Of a DNA stretch of 64,000 bases, positions 18,016 through 25,864 are shown in pieces. The position numbers and the translations under genes are program-made. The stretch lies in contig DDVS01000001.1 in assembly GCA_002345565.1 (NCBI GenBank), positions 304,712 through 368,711 on the forward strand, read 5' to 3'. Each line of letters begins with the position of its first letter. The first letter of the stretch is position 1. The stretch comes from Flavobacteriales bacterium UBA2306. GTDB lineage: Bacteria > Bacteroidota > Bacteroidia > Flavobacteriales > Weeksellaceae. A model generated the notes under the pieces. That model was given only the letters and a program-made list of their open reading frames with translations, was not told the origin of the DNA and did no database searches.

Positions 18016-19502
18016 TTTTTAAAACTTTTAATCGTACGTTTCGCCATCTTAAAATATTCGGATTTTTTCTCATTCGTCATTTTATCCAAAGTTCGCAACA
18101 TCACTCCCAATCTCGGATTCGTTTTGAAAAATTCCTGTTTGTCATTCACAAAATTCCAAAAGAGAGCATCCCATTTTTCCGTCCAGTCGCCATCTGCGTA
18201 ATCACTCATTTTTTTGATGTAATTGCTCCCGCTGATGTACGGTTTTGTACTCATTTTTCCGCCGTCGGAAAAGCTGCTCATTCCATAAACGTTCGGAACC
18301 ATTACCCAATCGTAAGAATCGATGAACATCTCCATAAACCATTGGTAAACGTCATCTGGATTAAGTTTCAACAGATTCATAAAGTTGGCGAAAATCATTA
18401 ACCGTTCGATATGATGAGCATAACCAATCTTCAGAACTTTCGAAATCGTGCTGTCAATCGGTTTTATTTCAGTTTTTCCCGTGTAAAAAGATTCGGGAAG
18501 CGGATTATGGTGTTTCCAATAATTTTTGTTCCGCTGATACGTTCCCTGATAGAGATAAATTCCCCTCACGAATTCTCTCCAGCCCAAAATCTGCCGCACA
18601 AAACCTTCAAGAGAATTGACGGGAGTTTTATATTCTCCTGCATAATCAATCGCTTCTTTTAAAACGTTTTCGGCAGTTAAAAGTCCAATGTTTAACAGTG
18701 GAGAAAGCACGCTGTGATGCAAAAAATGTTCACGCTCCACGATACTGTCTTCATAGATTCCAAAATCGGCAAACCGCAGTTCCAAAAACTGATTCAGCCA
18801 ATTTTCAGCTTCCTCAAAAGTGACAGGATAGAGCTGATATGACGTTAAGCTTCCATAATTTTTACTGAAGTTTTTCTCGGTATAAGTTTTCGCTTCCTCA
18901 TAATATTTGCTGTTTTCAGGGAAGTGAACGGGCGGTGCTTTTTTATTTTTAGGATATTTTTTACGATTTTCATTATCAAAAGTCCATTTTTCACCGATTG
19001 GTTTTCCGGCTTTCATCAAAATATTTCGGGAAATTCTCTGTTGCTTATAAAAATCAGTTTGATGATAAGATTTTTTATCTTCAAAATAATCTTTTAAATC
19101 TTCCCGGGTATTGATGAATAAAGGACTTTCAAGAATTTCTAATTCTAATTTAGTTTCCTTGATTCTCTTTTCAAGCCAATTGTCGCAAACATCCGTGATG
19201 AGAATTTTTTCAAAATTTTGTTTTTCTAAATGTTTAATTAAATTTCGAATATCAGAAAGTGGGAAAGTGCTTTCAATATATTCAACCTTGAATTTTTTTT
19301 TGGTCAAATATTCTTCATAAAACTTCATACTCGCCCTGTGCAAGGCAATTTTCTGTTTATGAAATTTATATTGTTTAAAAAACAGAAACTCTTCCACCAG
19401 AAAAACCGGTTGATTTTTATCCAGATAATTCGTGTCTTTGAAAAGCTGGTGCGGAAATATCAATTGCGCCGTACTTACTTTTTTGGATGGCATATTTTTC
19501 AA
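18012..19502 (-). CDS. Cryptochrome/photolyase-related protein (FeS-BCP lineage) lacking the Fe-S cysteines
   Basis: The 496-residue protein matches the deoxyribodipyrimidine photolyase-related family: N-terminal alpha/beta antenna domain (TAQLIFPHQLF, VFLVEEFLFF), then the helical FAD domain (GFVRQILGWREFVRG, HHIERLMIFANFMNL, WFMEMFIDSYDWVMVPNVYGM, TKPYISGSNYIKKMSDY). Members with a 4Fe-4S cluster carry a Cys-x-x-Cys pair just after MSDY plus two more Cys. Here that position reads ADGDWTEKWDALFW, and the whole protein contains a single Cys (residue 106), so no such cluster can form. It may still repair (6-4) or cyclobutane lesions, or act as a photosensor. M4 is an alternative start. Confidence 0.88.
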   Translation of the reverse strand: MKNMPSKKVSTAQLIFPHQLFKDTNYLDKNQPVFLVEEFLFFKQYKFHKQKIALHRASMKFYEEYLTKKKFKVEYIESTFPLSDIRNLIKHLEKQNFEKILITDVCDNWLEKRIKETKLELEILESPLFINTREDLKDYFEDKKSYHQTDFYKQQRISRNILMKAGKPIGEKWTFDNENRKKYPKNKKAPPVHFPENSKYYEEAKTYTEKNFSKNYGSLTSYQLYPVTFEEAENWLNQFLELRFADFGIYEDSIVEREHFLHHSVLSPLLNIGLLTAENVLKEAIDYAGEYKTPVNSLEGFVRQILGWREFVRGIYLYQGTYQRNKNYWKHHNPLPESFYTGKTEIKPIDSTISKVLKIGYAHHIERLMIFANFMNLLKLNPDDVYQWFMEMFIDSYDWVMVPNVYGMSSFSDGGKMSTKPYISGSNYIKKMSDYADGDWTEKWDALFWNFVNDKQEFFKTNPRLGVMLRTLDKMTNEKKSEYFKMAKRTIKSFKK

Positions 19503-19512
19503 ATTTTTATAT

Positions 19513-19656
19513 TTAATCTGAAGATCTTGAACATTTATTTCTTCCGCATTTTTCGCTGCAATATTTTACTTCGTCCCAGTTTTTTTTCCATTTTTTTCGC
19601 CAGTTGAAGGGCAGTCCGCATACTTCACAAATCTTTGAAGCTAAGTTGGCTGGCAT
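19513..19656 (-). CDS. DUF2256 zinc-finger-like mini-protein
   Basis: A 47-residue frame on the minus strand begins with an ATG (complement of 19654-19656) immediately after the stop of the ABC1 kinase gene and ends 10 bp before the photolyase start. It contains the DUF2256 signature: ICEVCGLPFNWRKKW, then WDEVKYCSEKCGRNK. Two CxxC-type pairs (C10, C13 and C33, C37) suggest a treble-clef zinc site. It would be missed by a 60-residue cutoff. The tight fit between neighbours supports an operon. The role is unknown, but DUF2256 often neighbours photolyase-related genes. Confidence 0.85.
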   Translation of the reverse strand: MPANLASKICEVCGLPFNWRKKWKKNWDEVKYCSEKCGRNKCSRSSD

Positions 19657-20979
19657 TTATTGGATGTAATTTTTATATTGATTAATCACGATATTTTTCG
19701 CTTTCAAATCGTGCATCATATTGTACAAACCAAAGAATGTACGGTTCAGATAAATAAAATGCTTCGAACCTCTGTTGGTATTCATCCCTTTAATATCACT
19801 GATTTTTGCATATTTCTGACCCAGATCTGCAATTTCCTGAAAGAAAGATTCATCAGAAAAATCAAAAATTTCTGCGTTAAAAGGTCTTGTAAACAATTCC
19901 AGCAGTTCGTAGAATAATTTGGTGAAAAATTCCTGTTCTTTAGCAGAATCATTAGAACTCAAAATCTCCAGATCGTATAACTTTTCTTTGTAAAATTCAG
20001 CATTATTAAGATTCTCAAGCTTAGCCAACTCAAAATAGGGTCTATAAAAATCATTTGGAATTTCTTTAATACATCCGAAATCAATCACGAGCAGTTTTTT
20101 ATCTTCTGAAACCAGGAAATTGCCTGGATGTGGATCTGCATGAACCAGTTTCAAAACGTGCATTTGGTACATATAGAAATCCCAAAGCGTCTGTCCTATT
20201 TTGTTTAAATCTTCCTGAGAATGACCCAATTTTGTGAATTCCGAGAAATGCTTTCCGTTCATCCAATCCATTGTGATGATTCTTTCACAAGAGAATTCCG
20301 GATAATATTTGGGGAACTGAAGATTCGGTAGATGGGCGCATTTTTCAGAGATTTCCTGACTTCTTTTTAGTTCGAGATTATAATCTGTTTCCTCAAACAA
20401 TTTATTTTCTACTTCCTGAAAATAGGATTCTGAACCTTCTTTTTTGATATTGAACATTTTCATCGCAATTGGTTTTACCATTTTCAAATCGCTGGAAATG
20501 CTTTCTCTAACGCCGGGATATTGAATTTTTACGGCAAAATTCTGAGCATCTTTCTTTGCTTTATGAACTTGCCCAATGCTTGCTGCGTTGACAGATTCAT
20601 TCATAAATTCATCAAATAGATCCTCAGGGTTTTTACCGAAATATTTTCTGAAAGTTTTCTTCACTAAAGCACCTGAAAGCGGCGGAACAGAGAATTGTGA
20701 CAAAGAAAATTTCTCAACGTAAGCTTGCGGAAGAATGTTTTTCTCCATACTTAACATTTGGGCGACTTTCAGGGCTGAACCTTTCAGTTCTTTAAGAGAA
20801 TCATAAATGTCTGTTGCGTTGTCTTCATTCAAAGTTTTTCTCGCTTCTTCCTCATCTTTTTCCTTCGTGATTTTATTTCCGTAGTATTTGATATAATTAA
20901 CGCCCACTTTTGCGCCCGCTTTCAGCAAACTGCTGGTTCTTTCTAATTTTCCGGTTGGTATTTTACTGAGTGTTTTCAT
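19657..20979 (-). CDS. ABC1/AarF (UbiB-like) atypical kinase
   Basis: The 440-residue protein has the ABC1 core: the N-terminal helical lid segment LKGSALKVAQMLS (KxGQ signature, with Ala in place of Gly: K-V-A-Q), NAASIGQVHKAK (nucleotide loop), VKIQYPGV with the ATP-site Lys, MDWMNGKHFSEF, and the catalytic stretch VHADPHPGNF with VIDFGCIKE. The family supports quinone and isoprenoid lipid metabolism. It follows the tetR gene by 3 bp and precedes DUF2256 with no gap. A role in membrane quinone or pigment homeostasis fits the setting but is inferred. Confidence 0.87.
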   Translation of the reverse strand: MKTLSKIPTGKLERTSSLLKAGAKVGVNYIKYYGNKITKEKDEEEARKTLNEDNATDIYDSLKELKGSALKVAQMLSMEKNILPQAYVEKFSLSQFSVPPLSGALVKKTFRKYFGKNPEDLFDEFMNESVNAASIGQVHKAKKDAQNFAVKIQYPGVRESISSDLKMVKPIAMKMFNIKKEGSESYFQEVENKLFEETDYNLELKRSQEISEKCAHLPNLQFPKYYPEFSCERIITMDWMNGKHFSEFTKLGHSQEDLNKIGQTLWDFYMYQMHVLKLVHADPHPGNFLVSEDKKLLVIDFGCIKEIPNDFYRPYFELAKLENLNNAEFYKEKLYDLEILSSNDSAKEQEFFTKLFYELLELFTRPFNAEIFDFSDESFFQEIADLGQKYAKISDIKGMNTNRGSKHFIYLNRTFFGLYNMMHDLKAKNIVINQYKNYIQ

Positions 20980-20982
20980 CTA

Positions 20983-21639
20983 CTATTTTTTAAATTTTTC
21001 TTTGAACAAAAACTTTCCAAGATCAACTACTTTTCTTAAAGGTTCGTTATCCATCAGTTCAAATACTGTATCAATTGTTTTTTCGATGAAGATATCTGTC
21101 TTTTCAAATGCCGGAGAAGTGTCTTTTTTCCAAAAATCTATGGCGGAAACCAAATGAATCCATAAAGCTTCTTCACGAGCTTTTTCGTGGAAATTTTTCA
21201 CATCATCTTTCGCTTTTTGAATGATTTCCCAATCGTTAAAATCAAGAGTTTTGATGAATTGACGATGTGCTTCTCTCAGGTGACTAAATATTTTTGCTGA
21301 ATGTAATTTATTGTTTCCCAAAATCATAAGAACCAAAGAACGGTTCATCGTCATATTTTCAAAAAAGATAAAATAAACATTCAACAGTTTTTCTTTGGAC
21401 CTAATTTGATCTGAACTGTTAACTTCCGTAGCTAATTCAACAGATTTATTGAAAAGATTGACCAACATTGATTTTTCAATCTGTTCAAAGCTTGAAAAGT
21501 AATCATAAAAGTCTTTTTCTTCAAACTCATTGTCTTTCGCAAAGCGGTAAATATTTTTTGGCCTCTCGCCGTGATTTAAAATATAGTCGCCATACAATTC
21601 AAATATTTTTTCTTCTGTAATTATATTTTCTTGTTCCAT
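20983..21639 (-). CDS. TetR-like transcriptional regulator
   Basis: The 218-residue all-helical protein has an N-terminal DNA-binding region of TetR type: EEKIFELYGDYILNHGERPKNIYRFAKDNEFEEKDFYDYFSSFEQIEKSML, where a short HTH leads into the conserved FY-x-YF-SFE-I segment. The C-terminal ligand domain is unremarkable. It is the first gene of the minus-strand photolyase operon, divergent from ribA, and the 97-bp gap contains a perfect inverted repeat that could be its operator. The ligand is unknown. Confidence 0.78.
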   Translation of the reverse strand: MEQENIITEEKIFELYGDYILNHGERPKNIYRFAKDNEFEEKDFYDYFSSFEQIEKSMLVNLFNKSVELATEVNSSDQIRSKEKLLNVYFIFFENMTMNRSLVLMILGNNKLHSAKIFSHLREAHRQFIKTLDFNDWEIIQKAKDDVKNFHEKAREEALWIHLVSAIDFWKKDTSPAFEKTDIFIEKTIDTVFELMDNEPLRKVVDLGKFLFKEKFKK

Positions 21640-21663
21640 TATTGATTTTATTTATCAACAAAT

Positions 21664-21683
21664 TTAGTAATTAATTTTACTAA
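21664..21683. promoter_or_regulatory. Inverted repeat, candidate operator between tetR and ribA
   Basis: TTAGTAATTAATTTTACTAA consists of perfect 7-bp arms around TTAATT. It lies in the 97-bp gap of the divergent pair, 17 bp upstream of the ribA -7 element. The DNA is AT-rich, so chance is possible. Confidence 0.5.
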
Positions 21684-21699
21684 TTAAATAAATAAAGTA

Positions 21700-21707
21700 T
21701 AAATTTG
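21700..21707 (+). promoter_or_regulatory. -7 element TAAATTTG for ribA
   Basis: The octamer matches TAnnTTTG and ends 29 bp before the ribA ATG. Confidence 0.5.
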
Positions 21708-21736
21708 TACTATAACAATGATTCAAAATATAAGTA

Positions 21737-22330
21737 ATGATTACAATACAGGCTCAATCTAATGTACCAACCGATTTTGGAATGTTTACCGTCTTTGCAT
21801 TTTCTGAAAACGAAAATGACTGGAATCCACATTTGGTTTGGGTTGCTGAAAAAACAGATTTTAATGAAATTGTCAATGTACGCTTCCATTCGGAGTGCAT
21901 AACTGGAGAAGTTTTTCATTCAAGGAAATGTGAATGTGGACAACAATTGGATGCCGCAATGAAATTTATGTCGGAAAACGGAGGAATGATTATTTACCTC
22001 AGACAGGAAGGCAGAAATATCGGAATTATTAATAAACTAAGGGCTTATGCTCTTCAGGAACAAGGTTTTAATACGGTAGAAGCTAATTTGCAACTGGGTT
22101 TGCCGGCAGATGGTAGAAATTTTGATGTTGCAATTCAAATGTTGAAAATTCTTGAAGTCTCAAAAGTCAATTTGCTGACCAATAATCCTGAAAAACTAAA
22201 AGCTTTCAACAACAGCGGGATTTTACTCAACAAAAGAATTCCTCTGGAAATTGAATCCAATCCTGTCAATGCGTCTTATCTTTCGACAAAGAAGGACTAT
22301 TTTGGTCACCTTTTGGAAAAGCTTTATTAA
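21737..22330 (+). CDS. ribA: GTP cyclohydrolase II
   Basis: The 197-residue protein is a stand-alone RibA. It has the zinc ligands C54, C65 and C67 in HSECITGEVFHSRKCECG, the catalytic/GTP stretch YLRQEGRNIGIINKLRAYALQ, and LLTNNPEKLKAF. It converts GTP to the pyrimidine precursor of riboflavin. It is monocistronic or paired with the SDR 49 bp downstream, and divergent from a photolyase operon. An extra ribA here would raise flavin supply for the FAD-dependent photolyase; that link is inferred. Whether the genome also has a fused ribBA is not visible. Confidence 0.93.
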   Translation: MITIQAQSNVPTDFGMFTVFAFSENENDWNPHLVWVAEKTDFNEIVNVRFHSECITGEVFHSRKCECGQQLDAAMKFMSENGGMIIYLRQEGRNIGIINKLRAYALQEQGFNTVEANLQLGLPADGRNFDVAIQMLKILEVSKVNLLTNNPEKLKAFNNSGILLNKRIPLEIESNPVNASYLSTKKDYFGHLLEKLY

Positions 22331-22379
22331 TTATTAAAAATCGTAAGATATTCTATAACTGATTCAAAATTAATCTCGT

Positions 22380-23813
22380 ATGAAAAAGATTTTATTAACA
22401 GGAGCAACAGGTTATATCGGCAAAAGGATGATTAGCGTGATTACCGAGCAAGGCTACAAAGTTGTTTGCTGCAGCCGCGATGTAAGCCGATTTTCTAAAC
22501 CTGCAGGTATTGATGATGATTTAATTGAAGTTATCGAAGTTGATTTCCTTAAAGAGGAAACTTTAAAGAATATTCCAAACGACATTTCCGGTGCTTATTA
22601 TCTGATGCATTCTATGAGTGCAAATGGTGATTACGAAGAATCTGAGAAAATTTGTGCTCAGAATTTTGTTTCTGCGATTGAGAAAACGGAGTGCGAACAT
22701 ATTATTTATTTGTCAGGATTGGTCAATCAGAAAGAATTATCAAAGCATCTGAATTCAAGATTTAATGTAGAAAAGATTTTAATTGAATCCAAAATTCCAA
22801 CTACGGTTTTACGAGCTGGGATTATCATCGGTTCTGGAAGTGCATCATTTGAGATTATAAGAGATTTGGTTGAAAAGTTACCGGTCATGATTACTCCAAA
22901 ATGGCTCAATACGAAATGTCAGCCCATAGGAATCGCTAATGTTTTGGATTTTCTCATTTTCACTTTGTTCAAAAAAGAAACGTACCGTAAAAGTTTTGAT
23001 ATTGGTTGTGATGATGTGTTGACTTATAAAGAAATATTGTTGGGCTTTGCGAAAATCCGAGGTTTGAAAAGAACTATTATCACACTGCCGGTAATGACTC
23101 CGAAATTGTCTTCCTATTGGTTATATTTTATCACTTCAACTACTTACAGTTTGGCAAGTTCGCTCGTTGGAAGTATGAAAATTGAGGTGGTTTGCAACAA
23201 TGAAAGTTTGTCAGAGATTAAAAAGATTACGGGAGTACAGCCATTTTCTTATGAACAGGCTTTGAAAAGGACATTGGCAAAGATTCAGGCCAACGAAATA
23301 CGTTCCAGCTGGAAAGATAGTTTTGTCAGTAGCAGAAACGATTCATCGCTTAAAGAATTTATTGAAGTGCCGCATTTTGGCTGTTTCAAAGATATTAGAA
23401 GTGAAAAATATGACGATCGTGAAAAGTGTCTTGACCGTGTCTTTGGTTTGGGTGGTAATAACGGTTGGTACGGACAAAGTCTTTGGAAAATAAGAGGTTA
23501 TATGGATGTCTTGGTTGGAGGTCCTGGATTGAGAAGAGGAAGAACACATCCTCTACAACTTCACGAAGGTGATGCTTTGGATTTTTGGCGTGTGCTTTAT
23601 GCCAATAGGGAAGAGGGAAAGTTGATTCTCTTTGCTGAAATGAAACTGCCCGGAGAAGCCTGGCTGATGTTCAAACTGTACAAAGGAAAACTTTGGCAAA
23701 AAGCTGTTTTCCGACCAAAAGGATTGTGGGGAAGATTGTATTGGTATTTTGTTTTGCCATTTCATGGATTGATTTTTAAAGGGATGGTGAGAAAATTGGC
23801 TGCGGATCACTGA
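22380..23813 (+). CDS. NAD(P)-binding SDR with C-terminal DUF2867 domain
   Basis: The 477-residue protein starts with an atypical SDR Rossmann domain (TGATGYIGKRM at about 6-16, AYYLMHSM, VLRAGIIIGSGSASFE; about residues 1-290). The C-terminal part (about 320-475) is a DUF2867/polyketide-cyclase-like fold: RVFGLGGNNGWYGQSLW, RGYMDVLVGGPGLRRGR and GEAWLMFKL. The two-domain arrangement is common in bacteria and its substrate is unknown. It is codirectional with ribA, 49 bp downstream, and is the last gene before a long gene-free stretch. Confidence 0.85.
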   Translation: MKKILLTGATGYIGKRMISVITEQGYKVVCCSRDVSRFSKPAGIDDDLIEVIEVDFLKEETLKNIPNDISGAYYLMHSMSANGDYEESEKICAQNFVSAIEKTECEHIIYLSGLVNQKELSKHLNSRFNVEKILIESKIPTTVLRAGIIIGSGSASFEIIRDLVEKLPVMITPKWLNTKCQPIGIANVLDFLIFTLFKKETYRKSFDIGCDDVLTYKEILLGFAKIRGLKRTIITLPVMTPKLSSYWLYFITSTTYSLASSLVGSMKIEVVCNNESLSEIKKITGVQPFSYEQALKRTLAKIQANEIRSSWKDSFVSSRNDSSLKEFIEVPHFGCFKDIRSEKYDDREKCLDRVFGLGGNNGWYGQSLWKIRGYMDVLVGGPGLRRGRTHPLQLHEGDALDFWRVLYANREEGKLILFAEMKLPGEAWLMFKLYKGKLWQKAVFRPKGLWGRLYWYFVLPFHGLIFKGMVRKLAADH

Positions 23814-24685
23814 ATGAGTTTGGTTTATAAAAAAACCTTTTGAACATAAGAAACGTAGATTTCAGCAAAATCTTTTATGGGAGGGTTATTGAAGGTAAAT
23901 AATATTAGAATGAGACCTTTAAATTATCATCTATGTAGTACATTTAAATGTATAGTTCGTATTTTTTGACATATACATCCACATATATTAGTGCCATTTT
24001 ATGATTTCCTTAAAATGGATTTACTAAAACAATAAAATTCTGACGTGGCTTATTCTGGAATCAAAAGCAAAAAAATGGCTCAATTTGGCATAAATTGGAG
24101 CGGTTTCGGTGTTTGAGAATATCACACGACTATATTCAAACCAATTAAATATTAGATATTGATAATATGTTGAAATGTATTAAATGTTATTTAATTTACA
24201 TTAATTATAAAATTGAAGCTGAACAATATCTGTTTTTTAGCTGGGCAAATTCGGTTTGGGACTTTATTCTCTCAAGCAATAAAAAAATTGCAATTGACTA
24301 TCAGGGATTAAAGTTTTAATATCACGATTATACTTTTTCGTTAATTATTTAACCTATGAAAATGCTAAATGGAGAATCGCAATATATTTATTTCATAGCC
24401 TTTTAGCGTAATTTTTTTTAAACAAAATAGATAGTTTCGTAAAGTTTTAATACAATTTGACCTGAAATAGTTGTAAATTTCAGTTATTTCAAAGTCCATT
24501 TGAGTAACCAATTTTTCCGGTTCGGTAATGATAAACGTCATTGCCGGATTCTCGTTCATTTCTTTGTATTAATTATAGAAAAATCGAGATATAAAAAAAC
24601 TTTCATACAAGTAAGTTTGCATAAGTCCACAATAACAAAATCGGTTCTTTAAATATTGAAGCAAGTACAGTTAATTGAGTAAATT
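23814..24685. other. Long gene-free stretch holding repeat copy B
   Basis: About 870 bp without a supported gene between the SDR and lacI. It contains the second copy of the dispersed repeat and very AT-rich DNA. A minus-strand frame at 24365-24559 (64 codons) has no recognisable domain and I do not call it. The low coding content suggests decayed sequence. Confidence 0.5.
24128..24194 (+). repeat. Dispersed repeat, copy B
   Basis: About 67 bp starting GACTATATTCAAACCAATTA are the counterpart of 16253-16317, in the same orientation and about 7.9 kb away. Upstream similarity (AGCAAAAAAA, GGTTT-GGT-TTGA) extends the match weakly to about 24058. Confidence 0.65.
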
Positions 24686-25621
24686 TTAAATAGACTGTTT
24701 TTTAATGATTGTCAACAGTTTCATCGCAGCTGTTTTTCCCATTTCATAGCCGTCGTTAATGATGCATTCATAGGAATCGTCCAGATATTTTGGAAGAATT
24801 CCCTCCGTTATAGCAACAACTTTAGCTTTTTGGGAATCCGTTTTTTTGTTGACAAGAGAACTGTGCAGCCCGGCAAGAGTCTCATCGCTCATTACAAAGT
24901 AACCGTCAAAATCCTCATAATCAAAAATTATACTCATTTTCGCCTTTACTATATCGGCGGAATTGCAGTATATGACCTTATACTTTACGTCTTTGTGCTT
25001 ATCAATAACCTCTGAAAAATGATTTTTACGGGTTTGTGATATTTCCAGATTTTCATCGCCGAAAATAGCAATGATATTTTTACAGCCAGCTTCTATAAGC
25101 TTTTGGGCAGCGATTTGTGCATAAAGCCTATTATCAAATATTACCTCTTCAAAGATATTTTGCGAAATGGTCTTGTCGAAAATAACCAAAGGAAGTTCCA
25201 GCTCTGTGATTTTTTTGAAATGGTTGAGATTTTTGGTTTGCCTGCTGAGAGAAATCAGGATGCCATCCACCCTTGAGTTGATACAGGTATGCAGATTTTC
25301 CTCTTCCATTCCCAGAGATTCTTCAGAAGAAAGCACAAAAAAGTTATAGCCTTCCGAATGTAGCACGGAGGAAATACCTTTAATAATAGAAGGAATGAAA
25401 AACATCGAAATTTCTGGGATGATTAGTCCGATAACCTTGGATGATTTTTTCCGGAAATTGATGGCGAAATCATTCGGGACATAGTTGAAAGTATCTGCAA
25501 CCTCCTTTACACGCTGTTTTACAACTGCACTGATGTCCGGGTGATTTTTAAGCGCTCGGGACACCGTAGAGGTACTTATATTAAGCATTTTTGCTATGTC
25601 TTTTATGGTGATTCTTTTCAT
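24686..25621 (-). CDS. LacI-family repressor of the sugar locus
   Basis: The 311-residue protein has the LacI HTH with hinge at the N-terminus (ITIKDIAKMLNISTSTVSRALKNHPDIS, about residues 3-30) and a periplasmic-binding-protein-like effector domain (VIGLIIPEISMFFIPSIIKGI, VDGILISLSRQT, DGYFVMSDETLAGL). It is divergent from the TonB receptor, and a tandem LacI-type operator sits in between at 25749-25772. It should therefore control the receptor-transporter genes and itself. The inducer is probably the imported sugar or a derivative. Confidence 0.9.
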   Translation of the reverse strand: MKRITIKDIAKMLNISTSTVSRALKNHPDISAVVKQRVKEVADTFNYVPNDFAINFRKKSSKVIGLIIPEISMFFIPSIIKGISSVLHSEGYNFFVLSSEESLGMEEENLHTCINSRVDGILISLSRQTKNLNHFKKITELELPLVIFDKTISQNIFEEVIFDNRLYAQIAAQKLIEAGCKNIIAIFGDENLEISQTRKNHFSEVIDKHKDVKYKVIYCNSADIVKAKMSIIFDYEDFDGYFVMSDETLAGLHSSLVNKKTDSQKAKVVAITEGILPKYLDDSYECIINDGYEMGKTAAMKLLTIIKKQSI

Positions 25622-25748
25622 TTTGAGTTAATAGAGTATATTTTCGGGATAATTTAGTAATGATTTGTATAGTTTTTAGTGTTAATTTATGTTAAATATA
25701 AAGCGTAAAAAGTTAATAAAAAGTTAAAATAAAATTTTGTTATTAACC

Positions 25749-25772
25749 GCAAACGTTTGCGCAAACGTTTGA
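25749..25772. promoter_or_regulatory. Tandem LacI-type operator
   Basis: Two abutting palindromes, GCAAACGTTTGC (25749-25760) and GCAAACGTTTGA (25761-25772), each match the CpG-centred LacI-family consensus. They lie 127 bp upstream of the lacI start and 92 bp upstream of the receptor start. Confidence 0.85.
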
Positions 25773-25864
25773 TATTAACGCAATGTTAATACAATATTCA
25801 AACTGCATTTTTGATATCCTAAAAAAAATACTTTTAACCCATAACAAAAAAACTTCATAAAGAT

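Noticed and set aside
24365..24559. 64-codon minus-strand frame in the gene-free region before lacI
   Set aside because: No domain, AT-driven composition and no supporting neighbours.
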